DNA of 64,000 nucleotides from positions 434,001-498,000 of the forward strand of contig NW_026251709.1 of NCBI RefSeq assembly GCF_025024155.1, read 5' to 3'. Shown here piece by piece: positions 33,730 through 45,156 of the stretch. How positions within the stretch are numbered: position 1 is the first letter of the stretch; each line of letters opens with the position of its first letter. Origin of the DNA: Gamsiella multidivaricata. Lineage: Eukaryota; Mortierellomycota; Mortierellomycetes; Mortierellales; Mortierellaceae. The notes under the pieces are model-generated. The model made no database searches. It worked only from the letters and a program-made list of their open reading frames with translations, and was not told where the DNA came from. Position numbers and translations under genes: made by a program.

Positions 33730-34934
33730 TTAACGGAGACGACGGGCCTCACGCTCAGACTCCATGAGGCAGAGGATATCGCCTAAATAATAGTATAAAT
33801 AAAAGCGCCAGATAGGAACAGCAGGTTAGATCTCTGCGCGACATCCCCATAGATAGTAAACTATGGATATTTCTGCAGTTTCTGTCAATGAGATACGTAT
33901 ATCCTGATTGTCACTGCCGGAGTTGACCCAAAACAAAACGAGATGTCGAGACCTATGGGCAAAGCGGCATTGGTCGACGGGTCCGGTAGTACGAAGAGAC
34001 AGTGCGCGTGTTGGATGAAGTAGCGTCTGTCCTCTTAGTTAGCGAACCAAGCCCAGCTAAAGTACCGCAGTTGCAGCTGATTACGATCTTGTTCAGTTCT
34101 CAAGCTATAGCCGTTGATCCACGCATATGTTCCGTTTGCTGCTCCTATTGAGCGCACCATTAAGTGTCCGAGAGACGAAGTCACATTCCGGCATGCTTGC
34201 TGAACGTCCAGATTGTGATATCCTGCTGCGGCGACGACGAGCCTCCAAACAAAAAAAAAAAAAAAAAAGTCGCACATGAAAGTACACTTACCCTCACGGA
34301 CGGGACCCTTGACGTTACGGATAACGTTGCGGATGCTGCTGGGGTTAGAGGGGTCCTCTTGCAATTCAACCTTGACCTGGGTGACACCACCGCGGGAGCC
34401 GGTACGGCCAAGAACCTTGGTGACTTTGGCGTGCTTGACAGGGGTCTTATCCTGAAAAAGAGATAATGTAACAGCAGAGATGTTGGGTATTAGAAACAGC
34501 TAGATCTTTGTTCCTTGATAAAGAAAGTGATGTCCTTTGAAAAAGTCGGTAAAGGTTGAACATGACTGATGAAGTCTTTGGTCGTGGATAGTTCCTGCTG
34601 CGTTTGCCGTTGAGTAATACTACCTCCAAAGTTGAACTATAGCGAGTCCTGTTCACTCCTCGAATCCGATTATAGCCAATATGATATCCTTGCTGTTCTT
34701 CAACGAGAACCCATCCCTAGATCGTGCCTCAGTTCACTCGCAGTGAAACTCCATCGCAAGCATCTCCATCTGTACTTATAGTCCCCCACAATTAACAATG
34801 TTCTTTCGTGCTCCGGAACGGCCCTTATCCGCGCCTGATATAGGCAATTGTCGAGACGGATGGATTGATATGTCAATCGATGCAAGTGCCAGGCATCCAG
34901 GCAGCAATCCGGGTTCCTCCACGTGACTAACCAT
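33730..34934 (-). CDS. RPS28: 40S ribosomal protein eS28
   Basis: This small basic protein sits on the 40S head near the mRNA exit. Exon 2 (34451-34292) codes [20 protein letters not shown] through [15 protein letters not shown]. Exon 3 (33782-33730) codes [16 protein letters not shown] and the stop. Together with an initiator Met they give 71 residues, against 67-69 in other eukaryotes, and the sequence is unmistakable. The start codon is less certain. The best candidate is an ATG at 34934-34932 in an AAAATGG context directly followed by GTTAGT, so exon 1 would be the ATG alone and intron 1 would be 480 nt. A poly(A) run on the plus strand (34251-34268) falls in intron 2. Confidence 0.92.
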
Positions 34935-35519
34935 TTTGGAATGTGTGTGAGAAGAAGGAGGCTACAAACTGACCCACTGGGATGCACCACAAAAGCGTCC
35001 ATTCGCCTGCTACTCATTCTTATTCGGTCGACTAACATTTGATTAAGGGTTAATTGCTGATCCTTGTATTTGAATGTGCTTCCTCGGGCTCGTCCAAGGT
35101 TCCTCCTCTATCAAAAAAAGCAATTTTTTCAGGTGCGCCTTGGAGACATTCAATCCGTCGTGGACAAAATCACAGAGGAACATAGGAATCCATCCATCGA
35201 TAACACAAAGGAGATCACCTATATCGATTCGGCAATTGAGGGATTATCGTTAATCCTATCGCCATGAGCGCCATCCGCACTGCTCAACCCATACACATTT
35301 CAGGATTTAGCGTCCATGGCATCATCACGCTGATCGGCACGGCAGATCTTATGAGCCATCACCATGACAAACGCTCCGAAAAGGAGCAAGAGGGAGCATT
35401 GGATCATTATACGACCGACACCACTATCCTCGACCATAAATTCGCATATATTGTTCACCGCGGCTTTTTGACAACAGGAAAACTGACATGGATATGTATC
35501 TGCGCATCACTCACTAGAA
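34935..35519. promoter_or_regulatory. Shared promoter region of RPS28 and RPL31
   Basis: This 585-bp spacer lies between divergent ribosomal protein genes. It contains ACCCATACA at 35287-35295, which matches the core of the yeast Rap1 element used in ribosomal protein promoters, and a GGGTTAAT at 35046-35053. Whether any factor binds here is unknown. The region may also include the 5' leader of RPL31. Confidence 0.45.
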
Positions 35520-36284
35520 ATGGCCAAGGAATCCAAGGGTACCAAGCGTTCTACCATCCACGACGTTGTCGCCCGTGAATACACCATTCACTTGCACAAG
35601 CATGTCCACGGCAGGTAAATAATTACCTCTACCATACACTTGTCTGTTAGGATTCAGCAGCAATAGCTCGATTGGGTGTAATTGACGACACGGAAAGAGG
35701 GGGCAAAAGATTCTTTCGGGCTAAAACTATCAGGATCCATTTGACACATGGGACAGTTAAGGATGCAATATCAACTAGCCGTTGTACAAGAGCGATGTGA
35801 TACAATCTTTGCATTAGCAGCTGCGAAAGGAAACGAACAGCGATAGTCAGGAGGCTAACAACAAAGCTCCCAACACATAAATTCGACTCTCGTAAAGTTG
35901 GCATTGGAATTGGCACCACACACCACTCTTTGATATGTTATCTCCAATACGGTCATTGCAACATGGATTTTCGACTGACGTCTGGATCTCTTTTTCTCTT
36001 TTCGCTCTACAAACAGATCCTTCAAGAAGCGTGCTCCCCATGCCATCAAGGCTATCAAGGAGTTCGCTCAGAAGACCATGGGTACCTCCGATGTCCGTGT
36101 CGACCCCAGCTTGAACAAGCAGATCTGGTCCAAGGGTGTCAAGACCGTCCAGCACCGCATTCGTGTCCGCTTGTCCCGCAAGCGTAACGATGATGAGGAA
36201 GCCAAGGAGAAGTTGTACACCTACGTCTCCTACGTCCCCGTCACCTCCTACAAGGGTCTTGAGACCCAGGTCGTTGACGAGTAA
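35520..36284 (+). CDS. RPL31: 60S ribosomal protein eL31
   Basis: This 120-residue component of the 60S subunit lies near the peptide exit tunnel. Exon 1 (35520-35614) codes [20 protein letters not shown] to HVHGR. Exon 2 (36017-36284) codes [19 protein letters not shown] through the acidic end and stop. The sequence matches eL31 along its whole length. The 402-nt intron is long for this window and contains no obvious small RNA gene, although ribosomal protein introns often host snoRNAs. C/D or H/ACA boxes were not recognised by eye. Confidence 0.96.
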
Positions 36285-36484
36285 ATCTTGGATTTGCTTT
36301 TTTTTGATCTGCTCGTATAAGACCGGTAGATGCAGGGATTACTATTATTTCCATAATAAAAGACCTGCTTTTACTCATTTATGATATCCTGGGCGAAGCT
36401 GTTTGGGAGCTTTAATGGATAATAGGCTATGATACATCGCACATGCGTTTGGCTACATCGAACTGTAGCCCCTGCAGTGCACTA

Positions 36485-39242
36485 TTATTGAACTAGTTGG
36501 TTATCTTGCTGTGGAAATTGGTGCCTTGGAGCGTTCGTACTCTTGGTCCGTAATATCTCGCTCACCTGAGCTCGATGGCGGCCGTGATCCGTTTGTTCTC
36601 GATACTTGTCCTTCAACATGACTTGATCGCGGTGCCGTAAGATGTTGCCATTTTGCTCATCAAATCGCTTCAATCGGGCCCACTGAACTTTTCGTGATCT
36701 TTGTTTTTGACCGGGACCTGTCGCCGCCGCTGCTGCCCCTGACTCTAATCGATGCTGAAAACGCGGGACGAGCTCCATCAGCCGCTCTACCTCTGCGCGT
36801 GTCCATGTTCGGTTCTTTCTACGCTCCTTGCGTATCGTAGACTTTTGTGCGAGTTTAGGTGCCGTTAAAGAGGCTGGAGTCGAGGTAATATCTGGGGCCA
36901 AGGCTGAAGTTGAGGTTGAAAATTGCGCAACAGCATGCGTGCCACGGCGGATGCTCTGGCTCTCTCCAGAGCCGTCTCGTTCAGTGTTCTCCTTCTTCTG
37001 ATCATCTTTGATAGTACTCTTTGGGTCTGGGTTCGCAGGAGGGAGAGACACTCGTCTTGGCTTCAGAACTATGGGCGGTACGTCGTCACCGTCATCTTCG
37101 AACTCTGAGTCGCTCTGCTGCTTTACTGACGCTGAGCCGACCCCAATCGCTCTACAGACGCGATCCAGCAGACTTATAGCCTCCTTCTTTTCCATTCTCG
37201 GCGGCGGCGCTGACGGGGACTGCGGTGCAGGTGCCGAGCCTGGAGAAGATACTGCTGCCGCTGACGTAGTTGGTGCCGTATCTGATGAAGGTGGTGCTGT
37301 TTTTGGCATCGACTGTACCGCATCTGGGGTAAGACGCGCAGGGACGGGCTTCGAAGGTGCTTTACTAGGTGCGAATGGTTCCTTTGACGAAGAAGATAAA
37401 CTCGCAGTTAATATAGATGGTGCTGCTGTTGTTGTTGATGTTGATGAAACTGTTGCCGGCGTTGCTGATGCTGATGGTTGTACTGGCAGTAGCTGGCCTT
37501 GATGTCCTTCGATAGGTAAGGACGCTTCTTTCCTGCCTTTTCCTTTGTTCTTCTGCAAGTTCGTATCATCCTTCTCTTCAGCTGCACAGGGCTTGCTTGC
37601 ACGCCTCACGGTTTTCACTGGCGACGAATCTTCCCTCTCTTTCTGTATAAACTCCTGCTCAGAGCCACTCTCCTCAGATGAATCCCAATATTTGACCTTA
37701 AAGTCGTGGGCCTTAAAAATGACAGGATCTTGCGTCAGAAATGAAGGGGATTGGACCTTCGGGGATGGGGAAGTCGTCGATGCATGCTGTCGGGGCTGCT
37801 TCTGGTCCTGGTCCTGGTACTGTGTCTCTTCCTTCTGCTCTTTCTTCTGCTCTTCCTGTTCCCCGTCTTTGCCGTCTTCCTCGTCTTCCTCCTGCAAATT
37901 CCCCTCTGCATCTTGCCTAACAGCCTCTGATATTTCGAACCAGTGTGAATCCATGTTCTCCAGTGTAGACCAACCATAGTTCCTTATCGAGGGGTCGCTA
38001 TAAAGCTTTTGAACTTTGCTAGAACGCAATTCTGACAAGTCCCTGACGAGGTTGATCTCCCGAGGATCCTCCAAATTGAGGACACAGTATCGGACTTGTT
38101 CCAGGACTAATTGAAGGGTGTTTTGGTAAAGTCCATATAGTCGACAATCGTCCTTGGCCGCACGGCTCGCTATACTACGTATAAATTGCTATCACCAGGA
38201 CGGTATAAGATATTGTCAGCGGAGCAAATTCTATTGCAGCGCAAAAAGGTGCAATTTGTTGCCAACAGAGACGCCTTGTACATACAGCAGCAGCATCCTG
38301 TATCCGTGCAGGACAGGGACCTTTTGCATTTGAATATTCTCCTTCCATGTCCCATGCTTCCTTCATGAGATCCGCCGGCTGATAGTTTGATATGTCCGCT
38401 CCCGACCGTATATAGACGGCCATGATCTATAAAAGAAAAAGAAAAAAACAATACACAGGTCGCCATTCCGTGTCAGGCATTGGTTCCTTCATCCACGTAT
38501 CATCCTGTTCACGTTTTTCAACATCCCTCGAACCCCATTTTATTGTATTTACCACACAGATCATTTGCATCACCATCCTCCAGAAGATGCCCTTATCCTC
38601 TCCGGATCTCTGAGCATCCTCCTCCAATTGTGACCGAAACATCCGGATATATCCTTTCAATCCCGTCCAGCACTTTCCGAGTTCCAGCTCAGGTAGAAAC
38701 AGCCGATGCACCATCACGGACAGATTGTATCGCGCCACAAAGTCGTCGTCCAAAGCGTATTCCAGAATGTCATGTTTCTTCAGAAAGGAGTCGCTGCTCT
38801 CCTGATTCATGCTCGCCTTGCCGCCTACATAATTGTCATTCAAGAGGGGGGAAACGTGTTGAATCTTTAGCCATAAAGGTCAAGGTTCCCAGTATAGTCG
38901 ATCCTCTCCACGCGAACGATATTATCTGTGTCGATTTGTTTTTCACATACGTGCTAATCGACCCCATTGATACTCAAGGTCCATGTGCTCTATCCGCACC
39001 TGGCGGACAGGATCGTCCATAGCGAGGAAACTTTGTAGAAAGACGTGATTCCAAGCATCCAGCGCATTGAGAATCTCCTCCGAGAAGCAATCGCTCGTTT
39101 CCCTTTCAGGCATCACTGTATGCGGTAGCGGTAGTGGCGACGTCCTATCGCTGTTATCATTATGGCAAGAACGTTGGGATGTCGTCCTTACTGGCGAGCG
39201 TGTCTTGCGAAGAGACGGTCGTCCTCGCTGGGCTCGTGGCAT
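36485..39242 (-). CDS. Telobox-type Myb protein, candidate TRF/Tbf1-like telomere or RP-gene factor
   Basis: Four exons (39242-38951, 38824-38457, 38426-38286, 38188-36485) give 834 residues in phase. The N-terminal 300 residues after a basic leader are predicted mostly helical (EEILNALDAWNHVFLQSFLA, ARYNLSVMVHRLFLPEL, RMVMQMICVVNTIK, LYQNTLQLVLEQVRY) and could be a TRFH-like dimerisation domain. A long acidic, then Ser/Pro/Ala-rich linker follows. Near the C terminus is a Myb repeat beginning TWTRAEVERLMELVPRF and ending QVMLKDKYR; the VxLKDKWR-type third helix is the telobox signature. An Ala/Gly insert lies between helices 1 and 2. The Myb call is firm, while the TRFH and functional assignment are inference. 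The start is the first ATG giving a basic leader. Confidence 0.68.
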
Positions 39243-39602
39243 GGCGAGTGATCTCTCTCGCTGTTGTTGTTGAGGGGAGGAAAGGGTGTTTGGACAAAGA
39301 ATACAGCGGCGTCGGCGGAAACCTAAACATGAGGGCCTGCAGATTGATGCACATGGACTTCCCCATATTGTATATCTGGGGCAGATCGATGCACTCAACA
39401 CCTTCGTGTCTCGTCGCGCATGCGAATCTCCTTAGACAGCTGTTCAAAACCAATAGCAATCTAGAAGCATAATCATATTCTGCTTTCTTATTCTTTTCTT
39501 TTTCCTCTATGAATGCGCCTCCAGATGATGCTGTAATGAAATAGAAAACAATAGACAGACCAAACTGGTTTATTTGATCCTTTTTCTTGTTTTGCTGCAC
39601 GT

Positions 39603-40403
39603 TTACTTGGAGGCCTTCTTGGCGGCCTTGGGGGCCTTGACGGGCTTAGCGTTCTTAGCCTGAGCCTTGATGACCTTCTTGACGATCTTCTGCTCCTCGA
39701 TCAAGAAAGCACGAACGATTCTGTCACGGACGCAGTTGGCGCAACGAGAACCACCGTAGGCGCGGTTGACGGTCTTCTGGCGGCGCGAGATGCGAGCGTA
39801 CTCGGTAGGGCGGAGAGCAGGGACCTAAGTCGATTGAAAGAATATCAAAAACGTGGTCAGATCCAACTCGATATAGCAGCAATTGATCGAACGCCTTCCG
39901 ACGCCATCATCCAAGCGGCAATTGATCCGCGCACTTCGTTTCCCCCTGTTCCTAGGCGATTAGTCGAGGATATCGAATGTATACGCATAATGTTGCTGGA
40001 ATGCTGGAATGCTGGATGGTACACAGTCGAGCTTTTGTCGGGGCGATTGAGCATAGACGGTAGCAAAAAAAAGTCGCAGACTTGCACCGTGAAAGTGATC
40101 CCTGATTCACAGAACCAAGTATGACATCCTTCAGCTGTTCGCCATGTGCAGCTTAGATTCCGTCTTCCTGATTCGCTCCTTGTCCATAGACTCCTGTCTC
40201 CCCAAAGTCCTTTCCGCTTTCCTCTTTCTATTCCGTCGACTTACACCGGGGAGAGCGACACCACAGTCACCGCACTTGGGGGCGGTACCGGGCTTCTTCT
40301 CATAGAGCCAAGTCAAGCGACCACCGGGGGTCTTGACGACGCGAGTCCTGTTGGACTTGGTGTTGTACGACAAACGGCGGCGGTAAGTGAGACGCTGAGC
40401 CAT
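39603..40403 (-). CDS. RPL34: 60S ribosomal protein eL34
   Basis: This is a 126-residue 60S protein. Exon 1 (40403-40245) codes [20 protein letters not shown] through [10 protein letters not shown]. Exon 2 (39824-39603) codes [15 protein letters not shown], the CANCVRDRI segment and a Lys/Ala-rich tail. The four cysteines of the zinc-binding pattern (CGDC and CANC) are present. The 420-nt intron shows no recognised RNA gene. The upstream spacer contains AGCCTAGGGCT at 40516-40526. Confidence 0.96.
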
Positions 40404-41432
40404 CTTCTAAAAGAGACGCAAATACAGCAAGAGGAATTCCTGCGTTAGCGATCTGTTTAGGTCTATTTTCGCGGTTCAGATCCTTAGATCCTTTTGTGAT
40501 GGCGGCAAAGCAGCAGCCTAGGGCTGAGTGCTGATACTGTAGTAGATGGCGGTGATTGTTCGATTGTATGCTTTGCTGAAAACTTCGGTCCTTTTTATTC
40601 CTGCGTTGTCGTTCGTACCGAGGCAGATCGATCCATGGTCAAAAGAGTGTGCAAATCGATGGTTGGTACTTCAGATCCTGATCCTTGCGATGAGATGCAG
40701 GGGTTCCCCTCATACATTCAGTTCCATTGAATGTAATTGACGGACATCCCGCCAGTTTCGCTCGTTGTCGAGAGATCATAAGTGAACGAGTCGTGATCCC
40801 CAGCATGAAGCGATGATGAACTCCTCCTGCAAATATTGCGTCCAGAATAATTTTAATGGTGAATGGATTGGTTGAAACGGCGCCGGTCTCTGCTGTGATA
40901 GCGTGAGGCGATGCCGATATCGATGAATGGATGGATGGTTGCTTTGGCCATTCCCGCCATGCAATGGATGTCCCGGCTGTTGTGCCAGCAAAAATCGAAT
41001 CATAATTACTTCTACAAGTTGGGGGAGAGACTGTCAAAATCTCATTGAGCACTGCTTCATATTCGGCCCTAGTCCAGTGGCTTGACCTCGCGCACGTGCG
41101 GAATTCAAATGAAACCAACCAGCCAGGAGACACTTGCCCTTGCATGGTCTTCCGCGAAGGACACGCACAGCGCCTTCCGAACGCGTTCATCCTATGTTGC
41201 CTGCTGGAAAATGGAAACGCGCTTTCATGCAGTCATGTAGTTGAGTGCTTTGGCAGAGTCGTCTCTATAAAAATGCTCCTTTTTCTTTTCAGTCTTACTT
41301 CTTGATATATTTTGTTCCCTTTATCTCCTCATTGTTCACAACTGCATCCGCATAGCTACCATCCACTCTATACCTGTATTCGCCTAATTGGATATCACTA
41401 TTCGACAACAATATTCTTCCCTCACTTTCATC
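40404..41432. other. Shared upstream region of RPL34 and chitin deacetylase
   Basis: This is a 1029-bp spacer between divergent genes. The 41270-41430 part is CT-rich and leads into the chitin deacetylase ATG. A minus-strand open frame of 183 codons (41190-40639) resembles nothing recognised and overlaps the presumed RPL34 promoter, so it was not called. Confidence 0.5.
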
Positions 41433-43151
41433 ATGGCCTCTCCACAAGCATCGACATGCCCATTTTTTCTTCGCATACTTATCTATTTCCTCGGCGCTCT
41501 TTCCTCTTTCGCTATCGGTGTGACAACCGTATATCCTCCCTTTAACGCTGTACCACCCACAAATTCTTCACAGGTCAAGGCCTGGCTCAAGGAAATCGAC
41601 CTCTCTGGTGCTCCGATTCTCAAGCTCAACCACGGATTACCTCCTACCTGTCCACCTGCTAGACGGATCGACCCTAAGGCCTGTTATTGGACATGTCAGA
41701 GCTGTGCTGCAGACGATGTAGTGATTTGCCCCGATCGCAATGTCTGGGGGCTGACATTTGACGACGGACCAACAAATGTGACCTCAGATCTGCTGGATTT
41801 CTTGCGACAGCAAAAGCTCAAGGCGACATTCTTCTTGATCGGCAGCAATGTGGTGCAGTACCCGCATATCGCCAAGGCGGAGGTAGAGCAAGGACATCAT
41901 ATTGCTTCACACACGTAAGATAACTTGTCACGCCCGACCTCTCACTCTCTTCATATTCGGACGTGCCTCCTTTGGAGTCCATTATAATTTTACGTGCTCT
42001 ATGGAGCCCTTCAATTGCTCTCCTGAGTTGAGCTAAGCTGGATATGACGCAGGACGTGAAGAGTAGTGAGCAACATTCAGGAGAAGCTCTAAGGGTCTAA
42101 TGACTGAAGAAAGAGAAGAAAGAAGCTGGATAACCATAAATTCTACTTCAGCCTGGGATGAGAAGACGGCCGTTGAGAGCAATGACGATTCAGGAGACAA
42201 GATTCTACGCGAACAAGGCCACGTTTCCACCAATGCATTTCATTTACTAACACGATCCTCCTTTATCTCAATGCAGTTGGTCCCATCACGCTCTGACTAC
42301 CTTGACCAACGAGGAGATCGTCGCAGAAATGAAGTGGACAGAGAGAGCAATCGAGGATGCGACAGGATACAGGGTCAAGTACATGCGACCTCCGTACGGT
42401 GACATTGACAGCCGGGTTCGATTTGTCCTCAAAAAGTTGGGCTATGTTGTGGTTGACTGGAGCGGTGATACGTTTGATACCCAGGATTGGAGGAGTAAGA
42501 AACCGAGGATCGCACTGCATTCTTTTTTTTTTGTGCTATGGTTTATTAATAAGATAATCATTTATTGTTATAGTTCTCGCGAAACAAAAAACTCCAAGCC
42601 AGATCATTGCCACCTTCAAGCAGTCCATTAATACGTACCTCAACAACAATGTGGCCCACAGGAAAGGATTCATCTCGCTCGATCATGATCTCACAGCCCA
42701 TACTATCGAAGTTGCCAAATCTGTGATTCCCTACGGTCGAGCGCATAATCTTACTATCCAATCTGTTGCTAAATGTCTTCACGACGCGATGCCCTACGCA
42801 GCCATCAATGGAGTGAGCGTTGATGATTCGCCGCATCCAGCTCCTGGTTCTCTCGGATTGAACGCCGGGGCTCGATCGAATACCTGCACAAACAGTAGCA
42901 GGAACTGGGTGGCAGCGGACAAGGCGGTCGCACATATGGCTGCAGTCAGTAGTGCCAGTGCACTGAGATCCCATGTGCAGGGTCAGCACTTCTTGGGCGC
43001 CTTGTTGCCCTGGCGCTGGAGGTTATCTGTGGAGGACGGGGATATGCAGCTGGCACGCAATATTCTAAGGTGGCTGATGGTCCTGGAAGCGGTTGCCTGG
43101 TGGGGAGTGGTTCTAGGGATGTATTTCGTCGCCAACATGGCATCGTTCTAG
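41433..43151 (+). CDS. Membrane-anchored chitin (polysaccharide) deacetylase
   Basis: This enzyme removes acetyl groups from chitin to make chitosan in the cell wall. Exons 41433-41914, 42277-42494 and 42574-43151 give 425 residues. An N-terminal hydrophobic segment (ILIYFLGALSSFAIGV) acts as signal or anchor. A Cys-rich stretch (CYWTCQSCAADDVVICPDRN) precedes the NodB domain, with motif 1 TFDDGP, motif 2 HTWSHH (split by intron 1 after HT; zinc-binding histidines), motif 3 RPPYGD, motif 4 VDWSGDTFD and motif 5 ISLDHD. All catalytic residues are present. The C terminus has a hydrophobic span (LMVLEAVAWWGVVLGMYFV), so a GPI signal or second membrane anchor is likely. Confidence 0.93.
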
Positions 43152-43422
43152 CACTACGACGACTCTACCCGCATGTGTTTATTTTTTGCATTTTTGTATC
43201 CTTGCCAGGGGTGGACCCTGCGGCAAATATCTGGATGGGGGAGGAGGAATGGATGTGACTGAAATTTTGTAGATATCGGTGGGTCACTGTGTGAGTCAAA
43301 TTCGTTGGAAGTCCTCCTCCCCCGTTTTCCATTCAAGTTCCTGAATCTCCACTTCTCCCACTCTTTCATTCCATCACCTTCTTCTTCACTACACATACTC
43401 ACTCCCACATTTATATATTACA

Positions 43423-44594
43423 ATGACTCGTGTATTAAAGGCCGGTATCCTTGGTGCCACAGGCACAGTTGGACAGCGTTTCATCCTCTTGTTGTCTCAG
43501 CACCCTGGCTTCTCCATCCATGCCCTCGGTGCCTCCCCTCGCTCTGCAGGAAAGTCCTACATCAAGGCGACCAAGTGGAAAATGTCCCAGTCCATTCCTG
43601 CGGACGTCCGCGATATGGTTGTTCAGGCCTGCGAACCCCAGAACGAGTTTAAGGAGTGCGATGTTGTCTTTTCGGGACTCGATGCCGATGTTGCTGGCGA
43701 TATCGGTATGGACACTGTCACTGTCTTTGTTAGATCTGCAAGGAAGAAGAATGGATCTGAGATCAGCGATGACTGATTTGAATTTATTCCTTAGAAATGG
43801 CATTCCTTAAGGCTGACCTGGCTCTGTTCTCTAACGCCAAGAACTACCGTACACACGAGGATGTTCCCCTGATTGTGCCCATGGCCAACTCTTCGCACTT
43901 TAATCTGCTTCCTTTCCAGCGTACTAAGCACCAGCTCTCCAAGGGATTCTTGGTCACTAACGCCAACTGTTCGACCACTGGTCTGGTGGTCCCTCTGAAG
44001 GCGCTTCAAAATGCTTTCGGTCCCTTGTCCAGAGTCGTGGTCACTACCATGCAGGCTGTTTCCGGTGCTGGATACCCTGGCGTACCATCGCTTGACATCA
44101 TGGACAATGTGGTTCCATTCATTGGAGGCGAGGAATCAAAGATGGAGTGGGAGACACTTAAGATTCTCGGCGGCTTGAACCAGGAAGCCAATGGGTTTGA
44201 GTTGTTGAAGGGCACCAAGGTCTCGGCGACATGCAACCGCGTGCCAGTGATTGATGGACACACGGAGTGTGTCTCAATTGAGTTTGAGAGGCGTCCTGCT
44301 CCCTCAGTTGAGGAGGTGATCAAGGTGTTGGAGAACTACCGCACGGAAGCTCAGGAGCTCGGATGTCACTCTGCACCGGAGCAGGCAATTATTGTCAGCA
44401 GAGACGAAGACAGGCCACAGCCTCGTCTGGACAGGGAGAACGGCAATGGATACAGTGTTACGGTTGGCCGCGTGAGGGAGTGCAATGTGTTTGACATCAA
44501 GTTGACACTGCTGGTCCACAATACCATCCTGGGCGCAGCGGGATCAGGCGTGTTGCTGGCCGAACTGGCGCAGAAGCTGGGTCTCATTGTTTAA
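43423..44594 (+). CDS. HOM2: Aspartate-semialdehyde dehydrogenase
   Basis: It reduces aspartyl phosphate to aspartate semialdehyde, the branch point to threonine and methionine. Exons 43423-43705 and 43795-44594 give 360 residues; yeast Hom2 has 365. The NADP-binding loop GILGATGTVGQRF is at the N terminus. The active-site cysteine lies in VTNANCSTTGLVVPLK, and SGAGYPGVPSLDIMDNVVPF and CNRVPVIDGHTE follow as in the fungal enzymes. A CT-rich leader precedes the ATG. In fungi lysine comes from a separate pathway, so this gene is not functionally linked to LYS9 in this window except through general amino-acid control. Confidence 0.96.
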
Positions 44595-45156
44595 AGGTGG
44601 AAAAGAAGGATGAGGCATCGCAAAGGACGAACGAACAAGTGAAGGAAGATATTAAAGCAACTCATAGACATACCTTCATGCCAATGCGATGTTCACAGTT
44701 ACCCGGGTTAATTCTCATACATGTTTTTTGAATGCTTGTTCCTGCACCCGCTCGGTTTCTGGTGGAAAGATGTTTGTCAAAAGAACGAGTGAACTCTAAA
44801 GCAGCTTAGTGCATCGTCTGAGTTGAGAGCACTTCTAGAGGGACGCACATGCACCCAAGGCCTCTGAGAACAGGGTAAATACTCTCTCTCCCCACCTTCT
44901 TGAGAGAAAAAGGAAAGCAGGGGGACCAGTGACCTCTTATTTATCTCTTGGAGTTTCCTACTCTTTCTTCTCTCCTCTCCCTTCCTTCGCTTTCCCTTTC
45001 TCTTTACATACATCCGTTCATATATCCCCGCCTGCTTAACTCTATTTACCCAGCAAACCCTGCCTTTCGTCCGTTCACTTCTCGCCCGTTATCTGTCACC
45101 ACCATCCATCCACGTCCACAGTACACATCATACTCTCATTGACGCCGCATAGCATT
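44595..45156. other. Spacer: HOM2 3' flank and Stealth-gene promoter
   Basis: This 562-bp spacer between tandem plus-strand genes has a strongly CT-rich second half (44940-45130) forming the leader of the next gene. No gene was recognised. Confidence 0.5.

Noticed and set aside
35615..36016. snoRNA in the RPL31 intron
   Set aside because: The intron is long enough, but no convincing C/D or H/ACA boxes were seen by eye; a covariance-model search would be needed.
40639..41190. 183-codon minus-strand open frame
   Set aside because: No recognisable domain, overlapping open frames on the other strand, and a position in the RPL34 upstream region.
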